From: Tillandsia leiboldiana
Lineage: Eukaryota > Streptophyta > Magnoliopsida > Poales > Bromeliaceae
Reading direction: 5' to 3'
NCBI GenBank assembly: GCA_029204045.2
Contig: CM055063.1
Span: forward strand, 38,163,562 to 38,227,561
DNA: 64,000 bases
Shown here: piece after piece, positions 21,197-32,479 of the stretch
Layout: every line of letters begins with the position of its first letter
How positions within the stretch are numbered: the stretch's first letter is position 1
Notes under the pieces: model-generated
Told to the model about the DNA's origin: nothing
Databases searched by the model: none
The model's input: only the letters and a program-made list of their open reading frames with translations
Position numbers and translations under genes: made by a program

Positions 21197-22700
21197 TTGT
21201 TTCCTTGTCGTCGGGTTAGTTGTTTTGGACCTTTAAAGGTTCATCAGACCGAGTGTGTCACCTTGGGACGCACCCGTGCTCTTCGTGCGAAAGAAGAACG
21301 GAAGCTACGCCTACGCATCGACTACAGGGAGATATACAAGATTACAGTGAAGAACAAGTCCGGGTTTGATGACCACTTCGACCAATTACGAGAGGCACTT
21401 ACAGATTATTCTCCGGACTCTCAGGGACCAGAGGTTGTTTGCTAAGTTTAAGAAATGTGAGTTCTGACTTTGCAAAGTGGACTTTTTGGGGCACATTGTG
21501 TCAGCAACGGGAATCACAGAGAATGTGAGCGGAACTGCCCGACACACGATCCGGAACTGGCAGCAGTCGTCTTCGTTTTAAAACGTTGGAGACACCACCT
21601 TTTGGAGTTCATCATGATGTATTTTCGGATCTCCAGAGCCTTGAGTTTTGTTCGCAGAGAAGGATTTGTTTTCGCGACAGAGGCACTAGTTGGAGTTGCT
21701 GAAGGACTCGGCTTGACCGTTCGGTATCACCCCGGGAAAAGCAAGCGTAGTAGCGGATGTTCTGAGCAGGAAGGGTCAAATCGAGGGGGAAACTGATGAG
21801 CGCGAGTACTCAGCAGGACCGGTACTGTCGCGTGACCCTTGTCCTTGAGGGTCAAGCCAACCCTATTAGAGAGATCCTGGAAGGTCAGAAGACAGGCGCA
21901 CCGATACAGCTCGTTCGAGACATGATTTTCCCCCCCGGACCACGCGAGCGACTTCTGGGCGAGTGCGAACGGCGCAATACGTTTTCGAGGGCGAAATTGC
22001 TTACCTGAGCTGCCAGAGTTGAAAGAGGAGACACTGTCAGAGGCGCACTGCGCCCCCTATGCGGCGCGTCCAGGTGACACGAAGATATACAGGGACCTCA
22101 AAGAAGAATTCTTGGTGGACTAAACCAAAGGGGGGATGTAATCCAGTTCACTACCCGCTGTTTAGATGGTTAACAAGTAAAGTTCGAACATCAGCGCTCA
22201 GCAGGGAAAACTGCAATCTCTACCGGTACCAGAGTGGAAATGGGAGAGAATCAGCATAGAATTCGTCACGGGTTTTCCGCATCGCATCGAGGGCACGATG
22301 CGGTTTGAGTCACAGTGGATCGACTGACGAAGTCGACTCTTTTTCCACCCACCCGTACGACGGGGACTAGAGTCACTCGGCTGGTGTCGAACCTTCGGCA
22401 AAGTCTACAACAAGCCCTGGAGACTAACCCACACTTCAGCACGGCGTTTCACCCCAGAACGACGGACAGTCCGAGCGTGTGGTCCGGATTCTCGAAGATG
22501 TGCTCTGAACCTGCATACTTGATTTTGGTGATGGATAGTCACCGTTTTTGAGCTTAGAGAGGACCTGAGCTTCGACGGAACACCGGTGCGGATCTTAGCA
22601 ACCAGGGAGAACGTGAAGCGACTTGGGAACTGGCGTCAGAGAGGAGGGAGTGCTACCCAGAATTACTCGTGGGGACCAGGATTAAGTTTCGAGGATGAAA
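21197..22700 (+). pseudogene. pol: Collapsed pol of element A (RT, RNase H, integrase, chromodomain relics)
   Basis: Pieces appear in chromovirus order but in changing frames. Reverse transcriptase: LRIDYREIYKITVKNK near 21300, then a jump that deletes the catalytic region, then RDQRLFAKFKKCEF and VDFLGHIVSATGI (21420-21520). RNase H: THDPELAAVVFVLKRWRHHL (21543-21605) and the YHPGK relic near 21730. Integrase: the zinc-domain relic KEETLSEAHCAPYAA near 22030, PVPEWKWE near 22225, RLTKS near 22320, and FSTAFHPR near 22440. A chromodomain-side relic (RTPVRI-like) lies near 22570. Stops and frameshifts are numerous, so no product is expected. Confidence 0.85.
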
Positions 22701-22721
22701 CTTCTTTTAAGTGGTGAGTGA
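22701..22721 (+). other. Polypurine-like tract before the 3' LTR of A
   Basis: TTTTAAGTGGTGAGTGA precedes the LTR start TGTAGAG, after a conserved GAGGATGAAACTTC. The equivalent in element C is identical in layout (51262-51286), and B has TTTTAAGAGGTGAGTGG on the minus strand (32444-32460). Confidence 0.6.
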
Positions 22722-25700
22722 TGTAGAGTCCTGGCGTTCCCTTGCCCTTGTATGCCTCCCTTTTATTTTGACGGGACTTAGGAAAACCTTTCACTATGTT
22801 TCTGCAATGGACTGGCCTGGACCGTGAGTATTTTTCTGCGATTGAGCTCGAAAAATGAAGGACGGCAAAGCGAACGGATTCGGTTTCCGATTTACGGATC
22901 TCCCGGAATGGGGGTCAAAGCATTTGCTTTGAGTGGTGCATCGAAACCCGTGCTAAGTGGCTGGCACGCTTTTCGAGGTGATCGGACGGGATCCTGCGAT
23001 GATCAGACCTTTCATCTTTTTACGTTAGTGGATTATTTTATTTATTTGGTGGTACCTCGATCTACGGTTTCCGTTTTGGTTTCGTTTATTTCGCAATTCG
23101 TTTCGGGGGCCGGAGGGTGATCTAATAATTCCTTTCTTCCGGGCAGACCGTCGGGGCTCGCGAGTGTTTTTAGTTAATAAAGCTCGCGAAACGGAGAACG
23201 GCGGCGAAATCGGTTTTGAATTCCGACGCCGGAATCTCCCGGAATAAATTCCGGAAGATAGCTAACGGTTCAGGTGGTTAACGCGGTTTTTCAGACTGAC
23301 CGGACCCTGGTTCGCACCCGACTTGTACCCGTTTTAACTTGAACTGGGTTCATTCCCATTCCCCAATTTAACCGCTCCCGCCACCTTAATCACTCCCACC
23401 TTTTCCCCGTCGTGCAACTCCCCATAATTACGTGCAACTCCCCATAACTACCCGCAACTCCCCATAACTACCCGCAACTCCCCACTACCACCCGCAACTT
23501 CCCACAATTCCCCTGCGTACGAAACCCCAAGCGCAACGAGAACCCACTTCCCCAACCTTTCTGTTTCCCAACCGACCGAGTGGAGAAACAAGGCGGAGCG
23601 AGCGAGGAACGGGTGACCCCCTTTCCTCTTTCTCTCCCATCGGAGAAAACATGGTGAGCGGTTCGGGTCTCCCCGGTTATTTTCCAATGTGAGGTTTTCC
23701 TTTTGTTGTTTTCATGGGCAAATCAAGGTATTGAACGGGAGGCCGCCGCCGCCGTCGTTGAACGGGAGGCCGCCGCCGCCGTTATCATGGCCACGGGGTC
23801 GTCGCCGGAGTCGCACGGGAGCGAAAACGGAGTTGAAATCGCGAAACCGGAGCCGCGGGGGGCGAAATTAGGGTTCACTGTTCACCCCGTACGGCTGCCT
23901 CCTCACGCGGTCCACCGGACGGGCTTGCACCCGGCACACGCGTCCCGCAGCCCGAATGCGCGGACCCGGCGCCCGGGCGCGTGCGCCAGCCCGGCCCGCA
24001 AGCGCGGTCCACGCAAGGGCCTGCACCCGGCCCTGTCGCCGCGACCGGGTATGCGTGAGCCCGGTGCGCGCTAAGCCGGTGCACCGGCCCGGCCCAATCC
24101 GCCTGGTGCATGCTCCCGGGGTGAGCCCGGTCTGCACCGCTGCCTCCTCTGCGTCGTGAACCCGGTCCACGCCTGGACCGTGCACCAGCTTTCAGCTTTT
24201 GAGCCCAGAAGCTCCGTTTGTGGCCCGTTTCGCCCCGTTTTTCAGTGTTTTTGACCACGACGATATTTTTTAACATTATTACTTACTGTAGCTTTTTCGG
24301 GCACAGGGTGGGAGTGTTTAGCGGGAGTTCCATACACCTTCTTCTTCGCGTTTCAGGTGGGTACACCCTTAGAACCTCTTATTGCGGAATTTTGTTATGG
24401 TTATGTTTATCATGCGGTGGGTTTACGGTCGAGGCAGAGTATTGTGTTGGTAAACCGAAAGGGACTTTTTATTGTTAATCGGTACTAACACTGACGGTTT
24501 CTATGATGTACTATATTACCCCGTGTTTTGGTTACTTATGCTCGAGTTGCGACACGCGCACCCGCGGTCTGGCCACCGCAAAGGGTGCTCTTTTCCGGAA
24601 AGGCGGTCTTTGACCCGTGTTACCCCACGAGGTGACGTAGTGGGGGCCCCCGTAGGTGTGGGGTTTGAGGCAGCGAGGTGCGAGCGGTGCGACCTGTCGG
24701 GATTGGATCCCGATGAGGTCAGGTGTGCGACCTGTCGGGATTGGATCCCGATGTGGTCAGGTGTGCGACCGCCGGGATAGGTGCCCGACGCGGTCAGGTG
24801 TTACAGGTGTTACAGGTGTTACAGGTGTTACAGGTGTTACAGGTGTTGCAGGTGTTCGTGGTTTATTTTCCCTCTTGGGAGGGTGGTCAGGTTTTGCAGG
24901 GGTTCACGTTTTATTTTTACGGTAGCTCCGGATAGTCTGGTTTGCCGCGGCAGGTGCCCGGTCCAGGTTATGCAGGGGGAGGGGATACCGACGATTGCAC
25001 GACGAGGACGGCGGGTGCTCTGGTTTACTGCGGTTTGCTTTATTTATAGCCCTAGTTGCTTTCGTGCTTTATTTTTTGGTCACTGACTTCCCACTCTGTG
25101 ACAGGTTCTCGGGGGTGAGAGCTAGGGCGACGGTGAGGCCGTGGCAGGAGCACCTTTGGTCCTCCGTAGCCATAGTTGGTATTTACTTCTTATATTGCGT
25201 ATTTCATTACTTGTTAGTAGCCGACTGTGCGGATCGCGATACCCTTGTGGGGTTGATGTGGATGTTGGGATGTCTTTTATTTGCCCTTGCGAGTAGTTGT
25301 TTTGCTTGTCCCGTGTGGCCGCTTTCAAACTACAAAAGAAAAAGGACTTCGAAAACCGTTTTCAAAAGTCTAGGGTCGGGTGGGCCCGTTTTCCAAACCC
25401 TGTGAATTTATGCCGTTTTCCAATCTGTTTTCAAAACCTAAGGCCGTGTGGGCCTGTTTTCAAAACGGTGAGTTTATACTTTCAACTTGACTGGCCACGG
25501 GTATTGTTTAGTCTTCATGCACCGTACTACTTCGAACTGTTGTGATTAAATGGGAAAATGATTGCTTATGTTCGACTATTGTAACAGCCGCGACGCCGTG
25601 CATATACAGAGGAGACTCTGCCCGATTTTTTGAGTAAATCTGTATATGTGGCGGGTCTGGGCACGCGCCGGGGAAGGAGGTTTTTAAACAAAAAAATTTG

Positions 25701-25763
25701 TACGCACTCTACGCGTGCTTTGAGGTATCGTTTCCGCTAAAGTAAAACCCCCGGGGCGTGACA
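22722..25763 (+). mobile_element. 3' LTR of element A
   Basis: This 3042-bp copy is collinear with 16428-19768 apart from the shorter 20-bp array (23415-23515) and scattered substitutions (for example GATCAGACC for GATCGGACC near 23003). It ends GGGGCGTGACA and is followed by the GAAGT duplication. Confidence 0.9.
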
Positions 25764-26304
25764 GAAGTCTTGTCCAGGTTTTCATCGACCGACATGCTTT
25801 CGGTCTTCTTTTCTTCGGCCTCTATTTTGGGGTCAGGCTTTCTTCGTCGCCCCATCTTTTGCGTAGGGTCACCTTTCTGGGGTTCTGCTTGACAAGTTCC
25901 TCAGCTTCTTGCTGCTCCCCCGACGTTTCTTGGCTATGCCTTACGGTTGCCTCCAAAGCTTTTAAGCGGGCGTCCAATTCCAGCTTGACGGCTTCGTCCG
26001 TCGGCTTGATCACTACTGATTGGATTATCGGTAGCCTCTTCTAAGGCGACACGGTTGAACCTCCCGCCTCTTGTTAGTGCGTGGGTCGTTCCTGCCTCGG
26101 GGTTAGCCGCGGCCGCTGATCTGTGACGCTGTTATTGTGGGCGTCGCCCTTCAGCCTCTAAGCTCGACGCTTCTGAGTCATGACCGGCCCTTACCATCGG
26201 GCCGGTCATGTAGCTGTGAACTACTCCTCCACCGGCACGTCTGCCGGCAAGTTCATCTCCCTCAGGTGCCCCTTGAGGATTTCCCTTCTTTGCCACGGCT
26301 TGGG
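25764..26304 (-). mobile_element. Internal segment of element U between A and V
   Basis: The right part (26200-26304) aligns with G's gag-downstream sequence at about 11210-11330, for example the CTGCCGGCAAGTTCATCTCC region and TTTGCCACGGCTT. A 63-codon minus-strand frame at 25822-26013 (MIKPTDEAVKLELDARL) is lysine/glutamate-rich and could be a coiled-coil remnant of the polyprotein, but I do not recognise it. The left edge is A's GAAGT copy and the right edge is V's TTGGG copy (26300-26304). Confidence 0.55.
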
Positions 26305-27777
26305 TGCCACGCCATGGGGGTTTAAATAAGCGAAAAAAGCATGTACATTTTTTTTTTCAGAACACCCGCCAGTCACGTGCACATATCCGCCACATATGCG
26401 AGTGTCCTCGACGAACCAAATAGAGCGACCCTTGCGTATGCACGGCGTAGGATAAAACAACTATTCTTTAACCACACCAGTCAATGATGAAAGGAAAACA
26501 AAAATAGTAAACATACATATTATCCAAGAGGGCCACCAAAATTTTGAAAGGATAAATCCACGGGTTGTAAAACGGTGCCCACACGACACCTAATTTTTAA
26601 AATCATTTTCGCAATCTCTTTCCTTGATTTAAAAATTGGCCGTACCAACAGGTAATAAGAGAAAACCGTTCATTCACAAAAAACATAATACAATCCCAAC
26701 ATCCACAATAAAGTATCACACGCACGTAAGCTAACTAACCGAAATAATCAAATCATAATAAAGGAAAAGTCAACAGCCCAAAACGAGGCTAAAGTCCTCT
26801 AGTCGCAGCCTCACCGTCGTCCCAGATCCCACCCCTGACCGAACCTGTCACAGTGTGGGAAGTCAGTGACACAAAGAGTAAGAGGTAAAACGTAAAATGT
26901 GTAAGATGCTATAAATACTAAGAATAAGGCAAACCGAAAGACCAGAGCATCCACACTCCCCATCATATAATCAACCGTAACCCCCCTGTAAACCGAAACA
27001 AAGCACCTGCCAAAACTATCCAAAGACCTCAGGCAAAAGAAGACACCTTGCTCTCACCTTGGTGCTTTTAACCCCCCCACGACACTTGTGCAGCATCGTA
27101 AGTAACTGCAAGGGGTCCCCACTACGTCACCTTGTGGGGTTCACGGGTCAACGTACCACCTCTCCGAAAAAATACACCGACGCGCTGGCCAAACCGCTGG
27201 TGTGCGTGCAAGCAGCCATGAGCAAAATAATCAAAGTCAATGTGTATCATAGGGCACCGCGACGCTCAGTCGCAACAGATAATAATAATAGGAATTCTTA
27301 TGCATAATAGGGGTTAGTCAAGATTCAAAAGCGCAATTACTTTACTCTTACGTATTAAAAATAAAACCAAACTCCAAAAAACGCAGGAAAGGGTACCCAC
27401 CTCAAAATGCGTCGACTGAAACACTCGGAACCGACCCGCGCCCTCGCACGACTCCCGGACCTAAAAAGTTCCCAAAAGAAACAACATGTAAGACTAAACT
27501 TGCCTGCGAAAATCGTGGACCCGACCGCTGACCGAGAAAAGCCTGACAGCACCACGAACAAAGAACCGAAAAACCCAAACCCCCCGGGTAAAAATCGAGA
27601 CCTGAAAATGCAAGGGTGGAAACAGAAATCGGGCGGCGGCGGCTTGGCAACCCCATGCGGGCAAATTCCCCGCGCGGCGAGCGCTGCATACGGTGGGGCC
27701 CCGCGCGGGTGCGCGCAGCGTGCGGTGCAGCACGCGCTGCATGCGAAGCACACGCTACGCGCACCCGCGCGGGCACC
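26305..27777 (-). mobile_element. Solo LTR V, 3' part
   Basis: On the minus strand this part ends GGCGTGGCA at 26305, a variant of GGGGCGTGACA, flanked by TTGGG at 26300-26304. The matching TTGGG is at 40916-40920, after the LTR's other end (TGTAG at 40915). LTR W, with its GCACC duplication, splits it. It holds the mid-LTR block (27105-27215) and a degenerate terminal hairpin (26385-26455). Its GC-rich zone at 27640-27772 gives stop-free frames with no protein resemblance. Removing W leaves an LTR of about 2.2 kb. Confidence 0.8.
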
Positions 27778-28630
27778 TGTAGAGTACCGGGACTTGGTGG
27801 AGTGTACCGACCTCGCAAGATGGAGTGGTGCGGAGAAATCGCCTCGGACATGTTTCATATTTGTTTGCTGATGATTTCGCGATGGTTCGGATCGACGCGG
27901 AAGCCCCAGCTTGAATCGGAGTTTTTCCGGGCTTTGTGCGCCGTTAGAGGACTGGTTTGCTAGAACCGCGACTCCACTGTGGTTTGCAGAAATTGAGAAA
28001 GGTTTGGAACACGTGTATTTTCAGTTTGCAATGAAGTTCGGGAAGTTCCGGATTGGTGCGGAGACCCCGAAGGCGAAAAGTGAGTTGGGATCGGTAGTTA
28101 TGGGAGCCGGTTTTTGGATTGAGCACCTTGATTTTACGATTGAGCTTTTTGAGTGGGGAAAACTCTGGACATGTGTATTTTCAGATTACAGCGGGATTTG
28201 GGAGGTTCCGGGCTGATGCAGAGGCTCCGAGGGCTAAAAGTGAGTTGGAGTTGGCTTAATTTGGATTATTTAATTAATTAATTATAGTGGTTAATTTAGC
28301 CTGAGAGAAGAAAGAAAGGAATTTAAAAGAGAGGGTGTTTTGGTGTTTGAATGTAATTAATGTTGGTGTTGGAAAGGGTATGAAGCCCTTTACACCAAAC
28401 ACCATGCACCATCCCTTAATTAATTAGCATGCCCATGTCTCTAAAATGAGAAACAGAGGATTTTTTGTGAAACAGAGGAAAGAGTGAATGAAGAAAAAGA
28501 AGAAGAAGAAGAAGAAGAATTAAAGGGAAGTAAAAAAGGGTTTTGATCGTCTTGACGGCGCGAATCTATCGCTAGTAGCCGCGTGGTGCCGAGCGGAGCA
28601 CGCGCGCGCCGAGCCTCATGAAGGTGCATT

Positions 28631-28890
28631 GCAGATTTTTGAGAGAGATAGCTTGGTTTTTGTGTATTGCAGATTTTTGAGAGAGAAAGCTTGGTTTTTG
28701 TGTATTAGAGATTTTTAGAGAGAGAAATCTTGGTTTTTGTGTATTGCAGATTTTTAGAGAGAGAAAGCTTGGTTTTTGTGTAGTGCAGATTTTTTAGAGA
28801 GATAGCTTGGTTTTTGTGTACTGCAGATTTTTGAGAGAGAAAGCTTGGTTTTTGTGTAGTGCAGATTTTTAGAGAGAGAAAGCTTGGTTT
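28631..28890 (+). repeat. ~37-bp tandem array, seven copies
   Basis: The unit reads GCAGATTTTTGAGAGAGAAA followed by GCTTGGTTTTTGTGTA, with small length variation. It lies about 320 bp upstream of W's TATA box. Confidence 0.85.
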
Positions 28891-29206
28891 GGCTATTGTT
28901 TGAGGTTGGTGTTGATCTTGGTTGTGTGGATTTTGGATTTGTTGTCCATGGATGATGGGTCTGCAGCAAGTGGAGCGCAGGGTTGGGAGGCCACAGCTGT
29001 GAGAGCGCGTGCGCAGCTAGAGCCCGATCTTGCGGATTTTTGGCTTGGCGTTCTGGAACAAAGTGGGGATTCTGGAACTAAGTTTGGGTACCGGTACTTC
29101 TTGGTGGGTACCGGTACCCCTCATGCAGATTTCACTTTGGGTGATTTTTTTGGTAAGGGCAGTTTTGTCTTTTTACTTCCACCACCCTGCTAACCCTTCT
29201 CTTCTC

Positions 29207-29213
29207 TATATAT
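29207..29213 (+). promoter_or_regulatory. TATA box of LTR W
   Basis: CTCTATATATGGACCCC precedes an AGAAAGAAAAG-rich leader, as in many plant LTR promoters. The call rests on motif and context. Confidence 0.45.
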
Positions 29214-29505
29214 GGACCCCTCCTCCTCCCTTCTCAAGATGAATCAGAGAAAGAAAGAAAAGAAAAGAGAGTAAGTAGGGAAAAGAAAAGAGAAGAAGAA
29301 AAGAGAGTGAAAGAGTTTGAGAAGGTTTGTGCTGTGGTTCCTACTGCTTGGAGTCGGGAGAGCCGCGCGCGCACCGAGCCATACACGAGGTAAGTTGGCA
29401 GATTTTTATAGTTTGATTTTTGGATTCCATTAGATGGATTTGATGATGGATTTATGAAGCTTTGAGCTTAATTGGATTTTCCTTCCATCTTTTGCTTGGT
29501 TGCTG

Positions 29506-32443
29506 TGTCACGCCCCGGGGGTTTTATTTTAGCGGAAACGATACACCAAAGTAAGCGTAAGGTGCGTACAAAAAAATTTTTTGTTTAAAAACCTCCTTCC
29601 CCGGCGCGTGCCCAGACCCGCCACATATACAGATTTACTCGAAAATCGGGCAGAGTCTCCTCTGTATATGCACGGCGTCGCGGCTGTTACAATAGTCGAA
29701 CATAAGCAATCATTTTCCATTTAATCACAACAGTTCGAAGTAGTACAGTGCATGAAGGCGAAACAATACCCGTGGCCAGTCAGGTTGAACGTATAAACTC
29801 ACCGTTTTGAAAACAGGCCCACACGGCCTTAGGTTTTGAAAAACCGATTGGGAAACGGCATAAATCCACAAGGTTTAGAAAGCGGGCCCACCCGACCCTA
29901 GACTTTTGAAAACAGTTTTCGAAGTCCTTTTTCTTTTGTTTTCTAGTTGGTTTGTTTAGAAAACGGCCAAACGGGAACAATAAAGGAAATAGTAGTGCAT
30001 AACCAGAATGAAAGTACTCAACATCCACACGACCCCACAAGGGTATCGAGAACCACACAGTAACCTACAATACCGAATGAAATGCAGAGAAAGTAAAGAA
30101 AACAGCATACTAGGGCTCCCTCAGCCCGACTGCTACCACCTCGGCCTCACCGTCGCCTACCTCTACCCCCTGGAGGTACCTGTCACAGAGTGGGTAGTCA
30201 GCGACACTATCATAAAAACAATACTAAAGCAGTAAAGTAATACCAAGCCACAAAAGTAAGACTAGCCGGAACAACCACTCTACTCGTAACGGTAACTCGC
30301 AACCACCTGTACCACCTGTAACACCTGTAACCCCGGTAACACCTGTAACACCTGACCGCGTCGGGCACCTATCCCGGCGGGTCGCACACCTGACCTCATC
30401 GGGCACCAATCCCGGCGGGTCGCACACCTGACCTCGTCGGGCACCAATCCCGACAGGTCGCACCGCTCGCACCTTGATGCCTCAAACCCCACACCTACGG
30501 GGGCCCCCACTACGTCACCTCGTGGGGTAACACGGGTCGAAGACCGCCTTTCCGGAAAAGAGCACCCTTTGCGGTGGCCAGACCGCGGGTTCGCGTGTCG
30601 CAACTCGAGCATAAGTAACCAAGACATGGGGTAATATAGTACATCATAGAAACCGTCAGTGTTAGTACCGATTAACAATAAAAATCCCTTTCGGAATACT
30701 AACACAATACTCAGCCTCGACCGTAAACCCACCTTGTTGTCGCGCTCCTGACCGATGCTAGGTTCTCCCGCGTCTCGGGTGCCCGCCCGGACCTACAAGA
30801 ACCTGTCATACAGGAGTCGGAAATTTAAGACTCTGTAAGATTAACGACTAGAACACCCGGCGCCCCCCCACCTTGCGCACAATTCGTACATGTACGCGCC
30901 CGGCCCCGCACGGCTGGGCAGCGTACTAACTGCGTGCGGCGCCGTCCGCACACGGCGTCACCCACATGCGGCGCTTCCCACTTGGGGGTGCGCGCGGCGT
31001 TGCCCACATGCGGCGCTGCCCGCATGCGGCGCCGCCCGCATGCGGTGCCGCCCGCACGCGGCGCCGCCCGCATGCGGTGCCGCCCGCACGCGGCGCCGCC
31101 CGCAGGCGGTGCCGCCCACACGCGGCGCCGCCCGCGCTGTCCGCATGCGGGGGCACGCGGCGCTGCCCGCACGCGGCGCCGCCCGCGTGCGGTGCAGCCC
31201 GCATGCGGCGCTGTCCGCATGCGGGGGCACGCGGCGCTGCCCGCACGCGGCGCCGCCCGCATGCGGTGCCGCCAGCACCCGCATGCGGTGCCGCCCGCAC
31301 CCGCATGCGGAGCCGCCCGCGTGCGGCGCCGCCCGCACGCGGTGCCGCCCGCACCCGCATGCGGCGGCGCCCGCATGCGGCACCGCCCGCATGCGGTGCC
31401 GCCCGCACCCGCATGCGGAGCCGCCCGCATGCGGCGGCGCCCGCATCTGCATGCGGTGCCGCCCGCATGCGGCGCCCGCATCCGCATGCGGTGCCGCCCG
31501 CATGCGGCGCCGCCCGCATGCGGCGCTGCCCGCATGCGGGGGCATGCGGCGCCGCCCGCATGCGGCGCCACCCGCATTCGGTGCCGCCCGCATGCGGATG
31601 CACGCGGCGCCGCCCTCATGCAGCGCCGCCCGCATGCGTGGCTCCGGTGATGGCACCGACTCCCCTCTTCCCCTTTTTTCCGAAGAAAACCAAGAAACTC
31701 CCAAATCAAGAACCCTAAGCCATGCTTACCTTGGTTTCGTCGGCTAGGGTTGATCTAGGGGATGATCGTCCTGTTCTTGGGTGAAGGGTACGCCGGTGAT
31801 CTTCCTTCTCCTCACCCGCTCCGCCTTGCTTCTCCACTCGATCGGTTGGGGAACGGTAAGGTTCGGTTGGGAAACTGAAAGGTTGGGGAAGTGGGTTTTC
31901 GTTGCCTTTGGGGTTTCGTACGCAGGGGAGTTAAGGGGAGTTGTGGGGAGTGGCGGGAAGTTGGGGGGAGTGGTGGGAAGTTGGGGCGGTTCGTGGGAAG
32001 TTGTGGGGTTGTGGGAAGTTGGGGGGAAGTGGTGGGGAGTTGGGGCGGTTCGTGGAGAGTTGTACGACCGGGAAAAGGCGGGAGCGATTAAGGTGGCGGG
32101 AGCGGTTAAGTTGGGGAATGGGAATGAACCCGGTTCAAGTCAAAAGCGGGTACAAGTCGGGTGCGAACCAGGGTCCGGTCTGCCTGAAAAACCGCGTTGA
32201 CCCCCTGAACCGCTAGCTACCTTCCGGAATTTATTCCGGGAGATTCCGGTGTCGGAATTCAAAACAGATTTCGCCGCCGTTCTCCGTTTCGCGAGCTCTA
32301 TTAACTAAAAATACCCGCGAGCCCCGACGGTCTGTCCGGAAACAAGGAATTATTCGATCACCCTCCAGCCCCCCGAAACGAATTGCGAAATAAACGAAAA
32401 CCAAAAGTAGACCCAAGAACATTTTAAACCAGCGGCTACTACA
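29506..32443 (-). mobile_element. 3' LTR of element B
   Basis: The 2938-bp LTR starts TGTAGTAGCCGCTGG at 32443 and ends GGGGCGTGACA at 29506 on the minus strand. The terminal hairpin is at 29624-29670 and the mid-LTR hairpin at 30505-30527. A 16-bp array fills 30930-31640. Its 5' zone (about 31780-32443) is close to that of LTR A. Confidence 0.9.
30930..31640 (-). repeat. 16-bp GC-rich palindromic array (left LTR of B)
   Basis: The unit is approximately GCATGCGGCGCCGCCC, repeated about 40 times with T/C and CAT/CAC variants. It contains the palindromes GCATGC and GGCGCC. Because 16 is not a multiple of three and the unit lacks stops on either strand, long open frames of 225-294 codons arise in several frames on both strands. 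They encode arginine/alanine/cysteine/histidine repeats and should not be annotated as genes. Confidence 0.9.
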
Positions 32444-32460
32444 CCACTCACCTCTTAAAA
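32444..32460 (-). other. Polypurine-like tract of element B
   Basis: The minus strand reads TTTTAAGAGGTGAGTGG immediately before the 3' LTR, preceded by GAGGACGAAACTCG as in A and C. Confidence 0.6.
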
Positions 32461-32479
32461 CGAGTTTCGTCCTCGAAAC

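Larger units (their letters stand above)
16428..25763 (+). mobile_element. Element A: Tekay-type chromovirus, degenerate, complete ends
   Basis: The 9336-bp element is flanked by GAAGT at 16423-16427 and 25764-25768. It has LTRs at 16428-19768 and 22722-25763, both starting TGTAGAGTCC and ending GGGGCGTGACA. An initiator-Met primer site follows the first LTR. The short interior (2953 bp) keeps only broken pieces of reverse transcriptase, RNase H, integrase and chromodomain. The two LTRs differ by exactly 299 bp in length, all of it in one 20-bp tandem array. Few substitutions are visible by eye, so insertion seems fairly recent. It sits inside Tat-like element U. Confidence 0.92.
27778..29505 (+). 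mobile_element. Solo LTR W, 5' part
   Basis: It starts TGTAGAGTACCGGG after GCACC (27773-27777). The LTR resumes at 38304 and ends GGGGCGTGACA at 40166, followed by GCACC (40167-40171). The total is about 3.6 kb once element B is removed. It contains a 37-bp tandem array and a TATA box. Its promoter zone has GGTACCGGTAC motifs that recur in LTR R. There is no coding content. Confidence 0.85.

Noticed and set aside
30825..31747. Overlapping open frames of 225-294 codons on both strands, Arg/Cys/His-rich
   Set aside because: They come from a stop-free 16-bp repeat inside an LTR. Several frames give the same rotated peptide, and the same occurs in the sister LTR (36711-37573).
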